64,000 nt of DNA from Bradyrhizobium sp. SZCCT0231 (GTDB taxonomy: Bacteria > Pseudomonadota > Alphaproteobacteria > Rhizobiales > Xanthobacteraceae). The DNA lies in assembly GCF_018130245.1 (NCBI RefSeq), contig NZ_JAFCKP010000017.1:106954-170953 (forward strand), given 5' to 3'. The notes beneath the pieces are model-generated. The model had not been told where the DNA came from. It saw nothing but the letters and a program-made list of their open reading frames with translations, and searched no databases. Positions 1-9,738 of this stretch are shown piece by piece; the stretch's first letter is position 1; every line of letters starts with the position of its first letter. A program made the translations under genes and the position numbers.

Positions 1-1
1 C

Positions 2-277
2 GTCAACGTCCTGCCCGACCACGGCCGTGACCTGTCGCGGCATTTCGCCAGCCAGCCGAGCGCGGGCGCTGCTCCCGACTACGAGATCGTGGATGGCCTG
101 CCGCGCCTGTCCGGCTGCATCGCCTGGTTCGCCTGCGAGGTCACGCGCCACGTCGACGTCAGCGACCACACGCTGATCATCGCCGAAGTCTCGGCTTGCG
201 ATCATCGCGACACCACGCCGCTGGTGTTCTTTTCCAGCCGCTATCATCTCGGGCCGGGCGTGCCGGTGGATAGATGA
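2..277 (+). CDS. Flavin reductase-like domain protein, C-terminal part (truncated by window edge)
   Basis: The frame is open from base 2 to a TGA at 275-277, giving about 91 residues of a protein whose start lies outside the window. The segment reads VDGLPRLSGCIAWFACEV, then DHTLIIAEV and ends PLVFFSSRYH. That matches the C-terminal half of the FMN-binding split-barrel flavin reductases (short-chain NAD(P)H:FMN reductases that feed two-component monooxygenases), where a conserved hydrophobic strand is followed by the D-H-x-L-x-x-G/A-E-V segment. Partner monooxygenase and substrate cannot be seen here. A second, complete gene of the broader flavin reductase family occurs at 56382-56999. Family assignment is fairly sure, exact role unknown. 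Confidence 0.75.
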   Translation, partial: VNVLPDHGRDLSRHFASQPSAGAAPDYEIVDGLPRLSGCIAWFACEVTRHVDVSDHTLIIAEVSACDHRDTTPLVFFSSRYHLGPGVPVDR

Positions 278-302
278 TGATCGCGCGCTGTCTTGCGATC
301 AT

Positions 303-986
303 TCAGGCATAGGCCACCCAGCCGCGGAAGGCGAAGCCGGTGTAGAACAGGGTCGGGTCGGAGAAGCCGGCCTCGCGCAAGATCGCCTCGTCCTGCGCGG
401 GCGCCAAAATCTGCAGATGGTTGGTGACGGCATCCCTTGCGGCAGCCGCCTGGTCCGGCGCGACGCCGGACGCCGCCAGGAATGCGGAGTACCGCGCCAG
501 CCATAGCGGACGCTCCTTCTCTCCATCGGGCGCGCTCAGATGTGCGATCACGAACGGTGCGCGCGGCTTGAGCCGGCGGCGGACCTCCGACGCGATGCGG
601 CGCCGTTCGGCGACATCGACGAAGTGCAAGGTCAACAGGCAGGTGGCGCCGTCGAACGGTCCTTCCGGGGCATCGTCGATGTAACCTTCATGAAAGCGTA
701 CACGCGGTGCGAGCTCTCCCAGAGTCTGCCTCGCCAGTCCCAGCATCGCCGCGGAGGGGTCGACGCCGTCGAAGCGCCAGCCGGGATGCGCCTGCGCAAA
801 GGCCTTGAGCTCCAGGCCCCCGCCGGCGCCGAGGACGAGCACCCGCGCATCGCCGGGGACGCTTTCGGCCAGCAGAATCGCCGCCATGGACTGCATCGCC
901 TCATAGCCGGGCACGAAGCGCCGCGGCCCTTCGGTGTAGCGATCCACGAATTGCGGATTCGAGAATGCGGCTTGAATGTCGGTCAT
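303..986 (-). CDS. Class I SAM-dependent methyltransferase
   Basis: This 227-residue protein has the Rossmann methyltransferase motif I around residues 49-56 (VLVLGAGGGLEL), an acidic residue ending strand 2 (FDGVDPSAAML) and a motif IV/post-I region (GPFDGATCLLTLHFV). It should transfer a methyl group from S-adenosylmethionine to an unknown small molecule. It starts at the ATG complementary to 984-986 and lies 25 bases downstream of the Rrf2-type regulator on the same strand, so the two are probably one transcript and the regulator probably controls it. The substrate cannot be told from sequence. Confidence 0.85.
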   Translation of the reverse strand: MTDIQAAFSNPQFVDRYTEGPRRFVPGYEAMQSMAAILLAESVPGDARVLVLGAGGGLELKAFAQAHPGWRFDGVDPSAAMLGLARQTLGELAPRVRFHEGYIDDAPEGPFDGATCLLTLHFVDVAERRRIASEVRRRLKPRAPFVIAHLSAPDGEKERPLWLARYSAFLAASGVAPDQAAAARDAVTNHLQILAPAQDEAILREAGFSDPTLFYTGFAFRGWVAYA

Positions 987-1011
987 GATGTTGTCCTGAG
1001 AATGGAGCTGT

Positions 1012-1470
1012 TCACGCGCGGTGCGCGCTGATGTCGTGGATCTTTCGAGACCCGAGCCGCTTGCGCAGATCCTCGCCCAGCATCGCCAGCGTCACCTCAC
1101 CGAGGCGCGACAGCAGCAGCGCCTCCGCATCGTGAAAGGCCTGATCGAGCGCGGCATTCACCGCCTGCTCGACGAGGCAGCCCGGCGCCTCCGTCCGGTT
1201 GCGCATGGCGAGCAGCGCGGGACTGCCGAGTGCGGCGTAGACGTCGCGCAGCGTCACCTTCGACAAGTCGCATGCGAGCGTCCAGCCGCCGCCATGCCCC
1301 TTCTCGGAGCGGACGTAACCAAGCTCGCGCAGGCCCGCCATGACGCGCCGGATCACCACCGGGTTGGTGTCCATGGCTTTCGCCAGCGTCTCGGACGTGA
1401 ATGGCCCAGGCTGCTGCGCCATGTGCAGCAGGATGTGCAGCACGCCGGACAGTCGGGAATCTCGTTTCAT
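1012..1470 (-). CDS. Rrf2 family transcriptional regulator
   Basis: The 152-residue protein starts at [17 protein letters not shown] and has the Rrf2 winged-helix signature: [22 protein letters not shown] as recognition region, then the wing [16 protein letters not shown], which is diagnostic for Rrf2/IscR/YwnA proteins. Only one cysteine (EAPGCLVEQ) sits where IscR has its three-Cys cluster, so it is not expected to bind an Fe-S cluster like IscR and is closer to the YwnA-type repressors. An in-frame start 36 bases upstream (1506) exists, but the ATG at 1470 directly abuts a palindrome and gives the usual Rrf2 N-terminus. It probably represses itself and the downstream methyltransferase. Confidence 0.85.
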   Translation of the reverse strand: MKRDSRLSGVLHILLHMAQQPGPFTSETLAKAMDTNPVVIRRVMAGLRELGYVRSEKGHGGGWTLACDLSKVTLRDVYAALGSPALLAMRNRTEAPGCLVEQAVNAALDQAFHDAEALLLSRLGEVTLAMLGEDLRKRLGSRKIHDISAHRA

Positions 1471-1488
1471 GTAACTTTGTATGTTACA
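1470..1488 (-). promoter_or_regulatory. Palindrome overlapping the Rrf2 gene start codon (candidate operator)
   Basis: On the minus strand the sequence TGTAAC-N7-GTTACA is a perfect 6-bp-arm inverted repeat whose last base is the A of the ATG. A TTGACC (1506-1501) lies 17 bases upstream of CATACA (1483-1478) inside the palindrome, so transcription would start at or beside the ATG. This fits an autorepressor operator on a leaderless or near-leaderless message. The promoter reading is inference; the palindrome is directly visible. Confidence 0.6.
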
Positions 1489-1630
1489 TCTCTGGCGAAA
1501 GGTCAACCGGCCTGAGCGCGGCGATCGCGCGCATGGTGCCTCGGTTCGAGATGATGCGGTGAATTTGTGCCCGAGCCTGCATGCCAGCGGAGAAGGTCAG
1601 CAGCATGATCGCGGTTTGACACGGTCTCAC

Positions 1631-2287
1631 CTATAGCTCTGCAAGTTCCTCACGCCGAAGCAGTTCGATCCGTCTTTGTGTCGTCCCCTCGAACCGAAGC
1701 AAGTTCTGATCGCGAAGCGTAGATAAAGCGCGCGAAACAGTCTCCAACGTAAGCCCGAGATAATCGGCAATGTCGCGACGGCTCATGGGAAGGGCCATGA
1801 GTTGAGGACGTCCCAGTCGCGCGTCCATCTCGACGAGGAACGTGGCAACTCTCTCCAACGCAGTCTTTCGCCCCAGCAGGAGCATGTGGTCCTCGGCGTG
1901 CTGGAGGTTCTGCGTGACCAGTCTCAGAAGGCTCTTTGTGCCGCCCATCCGGCTCTCGGTTGCCTCGATGATGCTGCCTCGTCTCATGATACGCGTGTTG
2001 GTTTCGATGATGGCTTCGGCCGTAAAGCGGTGACTGGTTCCATTCTCGAATCCGAACATGTCGCCCGGCAGATGAAACGCATTGATCTGGCGACGGCCGT
2101 CTGCGAGCAGCTTGTGGGTCCGGACTGCTCCCGCGGTGATCTGATAGACGTATTCAGCGCTTTCGCCCTCACCGAAAATCTCGGTCCCTCTGCGATATCT
2201 ATGTTCACTGCAAAGCACCCGCTCACCAGCGAGAGCGGCGAGGTGTCCGTCGACGGGCCGTCGATGCGTGTTGATATTCACCAGCAT
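1631..2287 (-). CDS. Crp/Fnr family regulator, FixK-like
   Basis: The 218-residue protein has a cNMP-type beta-roll sensor domain (about 15-130: FGEGESAEYVYQITAGAVRT, then LPGDMFGFE) and a C-terminal winged helix (about 150-210) with recognition helix GLTLETVSRALSTLRDQ. The E-x-x-S-R residues are those FNR and FixK use to read TTGAT half-sites. There is no N-terminal cysteine cluster, so oxygen is not sensed through an Fe-S centre as in FNR, matching FixK/NnrR-like proteins. The ATG at 2287 was chosen over one 66 bases upstream because GGGAGG lies five bases before it. A consensus FixK box lies 235 bases upstream, suggesting control by FixK2 or by itself. Confidence 0.88.
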   Translation of the reverse strand: MLVNINTHRRPVDGHLAALAGERVLCSEHRYRRGTEIFGEGESAEYVYQITAGAVRTHKLLADGRRQINAFHLPGDMFGFENGTSHRFTAEAIIETNTRIMRRGSIIEATESRMGGTKSLLRLVTQNLQHAEDHMLLLGRKTALERVATFLVEMDARLGRPQLMALPMSRRDIADYLGLTLETVSRALSTLRDQNLLRFEGTTQRRIELLRREELAEL

Positions 2288-2521
2288 AGGCGCCTCCCTG
2301 ATAACTCGACGCAAGTTAAGTAGACGGAGCCGCGCCGGTTTGATCGAGCGCAAATTCAGCGCTCAACCCTACGTGCTTGTCGGTAGGAATTGCCACGCGC
2401 GCAGGGTTGACGGAGGACGGAGAAAAAGAAAGCCGCCAGCCCTTGGGAAGCCGACGGCTTGGGTGGGGTCGCGTAGCGGAACTGCGCGGCACCTCGTTTA
2501 GCGAAGCAGGAGAGGGGCTCG

Positions 2522-2535
2522 TTGATCTGGATCAA
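2522..2535. promoter_or_regulatory. FixK/FNR box (anaerobox)
   Basis: TTGATCTGGATCAA is a perfect match to the FixK/FNR consensus TTGAT-N4-ATCAA. Read toward the minus strand, a weak -10-like TAAACG lies about 21 bases past the box (2500-2495), the spacing of a class II FNR-type promoter. That would give a leader of roughly 200 bases before the FixK-like gene at 2287. No good -10 or gene is seen on the plus side, where only a decayed MFS fragment follows. The box identity is strong; the target gene is inferred. Confidence 0.8.
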
Positions 2536-2704
2536 ACGGCGTCAGCGGGAGCGCATGTGGCAGGCCATGGTTAGGTGCAGTTCCGCAATGGGGCGAAGGC
2601 TGCCCTAGCCAGCTGCATGGCCCTGTTCGGGTCAGCTTCAGGAAGCAGACTCGCGGCGCTCTGAGCTAAGGTCAGCAACGGGCCAACAACGGGCGTCCGG
2701 CAAC

Positions 2705-2850
2705 GACATCAATGTCTCGGCGCTTGCTGCGACCCGCGCCAGCCTCGGTAAACCGGCTCCGATGTAAGATTGACGATGAGCGCGTTCATGGTCTACCTCG
2801 CCGCAGCACCGCGAATCTACGGCCCCGTCTCCGACCGGATCGGCCGCAAG
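2705..2850 (+). pseudogene. Decayed MFS (Bcr/CflA-type) transporter remnant
   Basis: One frame reads DINVSALAATRASLGKPAPM followed by stop codons. After a frame change, the stretch from 2776 reads MSAFMVYLAAAP then RIYGPVSDRIGRK. Together they resemble the first transmembrane region and the conserved G-P-x-S-D-R-x-G-R-(R/K) loop 2-3 motif of major facilitator drug-efflux proteins of the Bcr/CflA group. The two parts are in different frames, with in-frame stops between them, and nothing of the remaining ~350 residues follows. The 5' and 3' boundaries of decay are approximate. This marks an old deletion or recombination next to the DUF3597 gene. Confidence 0.6.
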
Positions 2851-2909
2851 CTACACAAACGGATTGCTGAACGTTTGACGCCTCGCGCTCGCGCTATCAC
2901 GCTCTCCTA

Positions 2910-5345
2910 TCAAACTGACGTCCTGGTCAGTCGAAATTCCAGTGCGTAACGGGAGAATAAATCACCGTCGTGTCGCGCCTCGTACTGATGTTCCTGCACC
3001 CAAGTTGCAACCAACTCACCAGGGTTCCCAAGTTTCGGCAGAGGTACTTGGGCGACCCTAATCAGCACGTCGTTGTCGTCGAATTCACCGCCAAATTCAC
3101 GCTTGGTGAGGCCCGGTAGCGGCCTCTTCGAATCCGTCATGTCCCATGCCGACTCGGCATCCAGGCAAAAGATGTCCAGAGCGATAAGGTCGGCGGGCGC
3201 CCAGACAGCCCAGAATCCCGCCGTGACGAGCGTAATAACTGCGAGATAAAATACGGCTACAATTGCAGCGCTAAGTGCTTGCGTTGCAAGCGCCTGAATT
3301 CCAGACTTCGCAAACACTTCGGCAAGTCCTGCAACTGCACTAGGCCCCCCGAAAGCACCGGCGAGGTCCGCAATTTTCTTAAAGGCTTCGAAGAAGGCGT
3401 TCCAAAACCCTTGAAGCTGATCGCGTGCGGCCGCCTCGCTGTCAATTTCAAAGCCCACGATTGCGAATGCCACGACACCATTGAGCTCAAATGGACCAGG
3501 GCCAAAGACATCGCAAACGTATGTGGCCGGTTTGCCGTCGTCCATATCTTCCCACGGTGCGCGCGGAAACGGCTTTCGACTGATGTCCTTCACGTGGAAA
3601 GGAATGGAACCCTCCACGTCTAGCGGTACCTTATTGGCGACCAGATGACCGACGAAAGCATCCCACCAAATCTCGTCGTCGCCACCCCCAGGAGTTTCCT
3701 TGATGCAACGGCCACGATCACTTCGGAACAGGAAGTGGATGTTCTCATTCGGCAGGATCCTGAGCAGCAATCTATTCGATTCACGAACGATCGGGATGCC
3801 CGAGGTACCGGGGTCAATCACGCTGATCCAAACGTCGTATAGGCCTGCTGCGAGAGGTGCACCTGGTCGAGCGGGATCTTCAGAGGGAATTGGTACATCG
3901 ACCCAGTCTCTCACTCGAAGATCGGTGATCACCCTGCCTTGCTCGTCATTCACAGCTGTTTCGCGATCGCCCCAAATGACGCATTCCTGGGGTGGTAGGG
4001 GTGGGTGGTCTTTGAGTTGAAGATGCACTTTGACGGTAGGGGTTATGAAATTGAAACCCCTTAGCCGTATTGAGCCCCCGGCACGCTGTGTGGGTATCCG
4101 AAGGCAGTCGTTGCCAAACGTATAGTTTGGTCCTCCCTCGCAATTGCCGCCAAAAAGCCCGCCCGGAGGGGCCGGCGGAGGATGCATTCTCTCGCAATGC
4201 GCGACGATTCCGCCTGAGGCGTCGGGATCGAACCTACACGCTTGAGCGAACTGATAATCGAGCGGCGTCACCGCTCCCGTCTCTGGGGGAACCGCTCTAA
4301 CGCTTTCGAGATTGCCGAACTCATTGGTGCTTGAGGCATCCGTTCGAATGGCCGTGAGCCAAGGCCACGGAGCTAGAGGCGTCGTACTCTCGCCCGGAAC
4401 ACCTCCTGGAGGCCTCCAGGGGCGCACCTGACCAGGTCCTATAACACCGCCTGAACCGCTGAACAGTTGCTGGCCTGCAAACGCAACGCCCTCACGCATG
4501 AACTCGGCGACGAATTCAGCCTTCTCGAGCGGGCGATCCCTTACTTTCTTGGCAAGCCCGTCATCGAAAAAGCACTCGGCTGTGCCGTCCTTTCGCAATT
4601 CGCCGTATCCGGCAAACGCAAACGCCATACTCTTGCGCTGCTCAGGCTCTAGACTAGCGAAGACTGCGTATATTCCGGCTTCGAATTCGTTCCTGCTCGG
4701 TTTCCCTGTGTTGTGGCGATCCCAAACCGCCGCTATGGCCGGTAGTATGCCTTCTTTGATCTTAGTCGCGCGGCAGAGAGCCTGTACCCTACTTGCAGCC
4801 GACTTCTTGGGCAATTTTGCGGGAAGCTTACCGCCATTGTCCACGATGGCAATGACCAAACGTGTGTGCAGCCACATGTTCATCGTGCCTGAACCGCTGA
4901 GCTCACCTGTAAAGCCGAGCCCTGTCGCGAGTTTCTTGCGCTCGTCAATGTGGCTCTTTAAGCCAAAGAGCTTCATCAGATCGACGATGGAATCACGCCA
5001 GTCTAGCCTCTCAGAATTCCTGGCAACGAGGTCGTCAAGAGTTGCAACCACTTCAACCGCATGGTTCTGCACGATCGCCATGATGATCCGATTATGAAGA
5101 AAAATATTCATCATCGCGCTGCCGCTGACGTCACCAGCAAAGCCTAGCGTGCCGGCCAGATTCTGGCGCTGGTGTAGGCTGCTATCCATGCCAAGAAGCT
5201 TCAGCAAATCGATGATCGAATCGCGCCAGTTTGGCTTCTCGGTACTGTTTGCGGCGGCGAGGCCGTCAAGAATAGCTGAGAGGCGTGATACGGCTGCGTT
5301 CTGGTCGCGGAATATCGTTTCCAGGGACGTCGCTAACGACTGCAT
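2910..5345 (-). CDS. Large protein with two N-terminal DUF3597-like modules, unknown function
   Basis: This 811-residue protein begins MQSLATSLETIFRDQ at an ATG preceded by AGGAG nine bases upstream. Residues ~24-92 and ~100-178 are two copies of a module with W-R-D-S-I-(I/V)-D-L-(L/M)-K-L, then K/L-A-T/G-x-L-G-F-x-G-(D/E)-(V/L)-S-G-S and MN-(I/M)-(F/W)-LH. I recognise this as DUF3597, normally a stand-alone ~130-residue bacterial protein. Residues ~180-300 are helical; ~300-560 are Pro/Gly-rich with a beta-type segment (SIRLRGFNFITPTVKVHL) and paired cysteines. Residues ~685-728 form a long hydrophobic stretch, followed by a ~83-residue polar tail. No signal peptide or catalytic motif is visible. 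The gene is AT-richer than its neighbours and flanked by decayed sequence, suggesting transfer. Function unknown. Confidence 0.75.
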   Translation of the reverse strand: MQSLATSLETIFRDQNAAVSRLSAILDGLAAANSTEKPNWRDSIIDLLKLLGMDSSLHQRQNLAGTLGFAGDVSGSAMMNIFLHNRIIMAIVQNHAVEVVATLDDLVARNSERLDWRDSIVDLMKLFGLKSHIDERKKLATGLGFTGELSGSGTMNMWLHTRLVIAIVDNGGKLPAKLPKKSAASRVQALCRATKIKEGILPAIAAVWDRHNTGKPSRNEFEAGIYAVFASLEPEQRKSMAFAFAGYGELRKDGTAECFFDDGLAKKVRDRPLEKAEFVAEFMREGVAFAGQQLFSGSGGVIGPGQVRPWRPPGGVPGESTTPLAPWPWLTAIRTDASSTNEFGNLESVRAVPPETGAVTPLDYQFAQACRFDPDASGGIVAHCERMHPPPAPPGGLFGGNCEGGPNYTFGNDCLRIPTQRAGGSIRLRGFNFITPTVKVHLQLKDHPPLPPQECVIWGDRETAVNDEQGRVITDLRVRDWVDVPIPSEDPARPGAPLAAGLYDVWISVIDPGTSGIPIVRESNRLLLRILPNENIHFLFRSDRGRCIKETPGGGDDEIWWDAFVGHLVANKVPLDVEGSIPFHVKDISRKPFPRAPWEDMDDGKPATYVCDVFGPGPFELNGVVAFAIVGFEIDSEAAARDQLQGFWNAFFEAFKKIADLAGAFGGPSAVAGLAEVFAKSGIQALATQALSAAIVAVFYLAVITLVTAGFWAVWAPADLIALDIFCLDAESAWDMTDSKRPLPGLTKREFGGEFDDNDVLIRVAQVPLPKLGNPGELVATWVQEHQYEARHDGDLFSRYALEFRLTRTSV

Positions 5346-5350
5346 GATTG

Positions 5351-5396
5351 GATGCTCCTGAATGTTTCGATATTTGATGCTCCTGAATGTTTCGAT
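5351..5396. repeat. Perfect 21-bp direct repeat (25-bp period) over the ribosome binding site
   Basis: A 21-base unit beginning GATGCTCCTGAATG and ending TTTCGAT occurs at 5351-5371 and again at 5376-5396, separated by four bases. On the minus strand each copy carries an AGGAG ribosome binding motif; the copy nearer the gene serves the DUF3597 protein start at 5345. A recent tandem duplication of the leader is the simplest explanation. Confidence 0.9.
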
Positions 5397-6220
5397 CGAG
5401 CATACTAGCATCACCCAGTAGTGCAATTTAAGATTGCTGACCGTAACCTGCGCCAAAATGTCTCTTGATTTCGCATTGGCGAGCCGCGCCGCGTTCAACA
5501 CCGGTAAGGAGCTATTGCACCTTCAACCGTTACATCGATCTCTACTCGAGTCCGTCGCGACGTCCCTGGTCATTCACACTCGAGGAATGGCTTGCAGTAA
5601 CGAAGGCGGCGGGACTCCGGTTAGGGTGATATCGCGCAATGCAGGGCTCGGAGGTCAGCCACGGGTCACAAGCCGCCTATCCCGCTCAAGACGGCGCACT
5701 TCCGCCTTGCGTTGGAAACCCGACATCTATGAGCACCGCGAACCATGATAGGAAGCACTTGGAGCGCGGTGCGGGCAAGGCAGAGTCTGCGGCGGTTATT
5801 TCGCAGACGTTGCTGGGCTGCCAGGTGAGCAGGCGATCAGGCGATCAGGGACACCAGCTTTTGCAACGCGTCGAACAGCGGAACGGCTTGCGCGCGCGTC
5901 TTGGTGTGAAGCTTGAGGATGTTGATACGGAGCAGCGGAAGGGCTCGCCCTATCCTGGTTCTCCGATGCTGCCATCCTGCTCCTGTTTTGCCCGACGGTG
6001 CAACAGTTTCGTAAAATCAGCAGAGTGCGCAGCGGTCCTTCGAAAAGATCGTGCCCAATCAACGAGCTGAGGCGCGGTGACGATCCATCCCCATCTCATC
6101 GCGCTCTAAGCCGTTGATTTTGCTGCCCCCGGCTACTGTGCATGGGGTTGTTTTCGAGCTTTTTGTCTTGGAGGTGAGAAAGCGCCACGGCCGAGCCGGA
6201 CCTGATCCGCCTCCCGCCCG
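5397..6220. other. Intergenic region with no intact gene
   Basis: About 820 bases separate the DUF3597 gene from the ygiQ-like gene. I see no gene with a convincing start and ribosome binding site. On the minus strand a short frame ending near 5838 reads PLLRINILKLHTKTRAQAV and then PLFDALQKLVSLIA before a stop. It could be the C-terminal scrap of a decayed gene, but I do not recognise the family. The rest has no codon bias or motif I can interpret. Confidence 0.4.
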
Positions 6221-8242
<2,022 letters not shown>

Positions 8243-8323
8243 GGGGATTACGGATAAGACCCCGGGGCCCCGAATACAACCGACGGCCGCGTGAAAGATC
8301 CGGGTTCCGGGCTCCGGGGTTCC

Positions 8324-9736
8324 TCAGGGCCGCGAGGAGAGCGCCTGCTCGATCCTTGCAGCGAAAGAGATCAGGCGCCCCTCGCTGTGGGGCGGGCCGA
8401 CGAGCTGCAAGGAGACGGGCATGCCGGCCTGGTCGCGGCCGGCGGGCACCGCGAGCGCGGGGCAGCCGAGGATCGACCAGACATAGGTGATCATGATCCA
8501 GTCGATGTAGCTCTCGGATGCGGTGCCCTCGATCTCGGCCGGCCACATGATCTCGACGGGGAACGGCGCGACCTGCGTGGTCGGACAGATCAGGATGTCG
8601 AAGTCCGTGAAGAAGTCCTGCATGCGCCGGTAGATTGCCGCCCGCTGCTCCATCGCGGCCGCGATGTCTCTCGCAGACAGGCTTTCGCCATGTGCCATGT
8701 CGCTCGCAACCTCGGGCGTGAAGCGGTCGCGCGACTGCGGCCAAAGTCTGCCCCAGCTGGCAAGATAAGCCAGACCGCGCAGAGCGCGGATCACGCGCGG
8801 CAGCCCGGTGATATCGGGTGCGGTCTCGCTCATTTGGCAGCCGGCGCGCTGCAGCCGATCGATCGCGCCGCGGAAGCCGGAACGAATCTCCGGATCGACC
8901 GGCAACAGGTCGAGGTCCTCGGACACCGCGATTCGTCCCGCCCATCCCGGCTGCGCGGCGGCATTTCGAAATGACGCGGGTTGCTCGCGTGACAGCAGAT
9001 CAGGCGGATGAAAGCCAGCCATCGCATCCAGCATCAGGGCAAGATCGGGAATCGTCCGCGCCATCGGCCCTTCGACGAAGACGGTGTCGAAGGGATCCGA
9101 AAGCGGCTTTCTCGGTACCAGGCCCGGTGTGGGCCTCAGTCCGGCAACGCCGCAGAACGCGGCCGGCGTGCGCAGGCTGCCGCCGACATCGTTGCCATGG
9201 CCCAGATGGACCTGATGCGCGGCCAGCGCTGCCGCCGAGCCGCCGGAGGAGCCTCCCGACGTCAGGGCGGGAAAGAACGGATTGCGCGTCGCGCCGAACA
9301 GCGCGTTGGTGGTGTTGGCGCCGCCGAGCTCCGACAGATTGCTCTTGCCGACAACGATCGCACCGTTGCGCTGCAGGCGGTCGACGGCCGGATTCGAAAC
9401 GTCCGGCGCAGGGCGGGCCGCCAGCGCGCTGCCGCCGCTGGTCGGCACGCCCGCGACGTCGGTATTGTCCTTGACCGCGAGCGGAAGGCCGCAGAGAAGC
9501 GGCCAGTCTTCACCCCCAGCCCTTCTCTCCATCAGCCGCCGCGCTTCACTGCGTGCGGCCTCGAAGCAGCGAACCGGAATCGCGTTGATCGCCGCATCCG
9601 TCGCCTCGATCCTGTCGATTGCGGCATCGACGACATCGAGCGGTGACAGATGGCCTCCGCGAATCTCGGCGATGGCAGCGACGGCGGACAGCGCAAGAGG
9701 GCCAGTGCGAGGCGCAAGGCCGGATGCAGCACTCAT
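8324..9736 (-). CDS. Amidase signature family hydrolase
   Basis: The 470-residue protein has the amidase signature: catalytic lysine in LPLAVKDNTDVAG (about 80), first serine in LTSGGSSGGSAAALAA and the nucleophile region HGNDVGGSLRTPAAFCGVAG. The Ser-cisSer-Lys triad is therefore intact. It hydrolyses a carboxamide, but the substrate is not evident; the GatCAB role is unlikely because no gatB or gatC is beside it. The start at 9736 is two bases after the stop codon of the LacI-type gene, so the two are co-transcribed. With the divergent oligopeptide-type ABC operon, this suggests that an amide or peptide-like compound is imported and then cleaved. Confidence 0.88.
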   Translation of the reverse strand: MSAASGLAPRTGPLALSAVAAIAEIRGGHLSPLDVVDAAIDRIEATDAAINAIPVRCFEAARSEARRLMERRAGGEDWPLLCGLPLAVKDNTDVAGVPTSGGSALAARPAPDVSNPAVDRLQRNGAIVVGKSNLSELGGANTTNALFGATRNPFFPALTSGGSSGGSAAALAAHQVHLGHGNDVGGSLRTPAAFCGVAGLRPTPGLVPRKPLSDPFDTVFVEGPMARTIPDLALMLDAMAGFHPPDLLSREQPASFRNAAAQPGWAGRIAVSEDLDLLPVDPEIRSGFRGAIDRLQRAGCQMSETAPDITGLPRVIRALRGLAYLASWGRLWPQSRDRFTPEVASDMAHGESLSARDIAAAMEQRAAIYRRMQDFFTDFDILICPTTQVAPFPVEIMWPAEIEGTASESYIDWIMITYVWSILGCPALAVPAGRDQAGMPVSLQLVGPPHSEGRLISFAARIEQALSSRP

Positions 9737-9738
9737 GT

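Noticed and set aside
5796-6062. An 88-codon minus-strand frame in the gap before the ygiQ gene
   Set aside because: No start signal, and the protein-like C-terminal piece in this gap is in another frame, so at most a decayed remnant exists.
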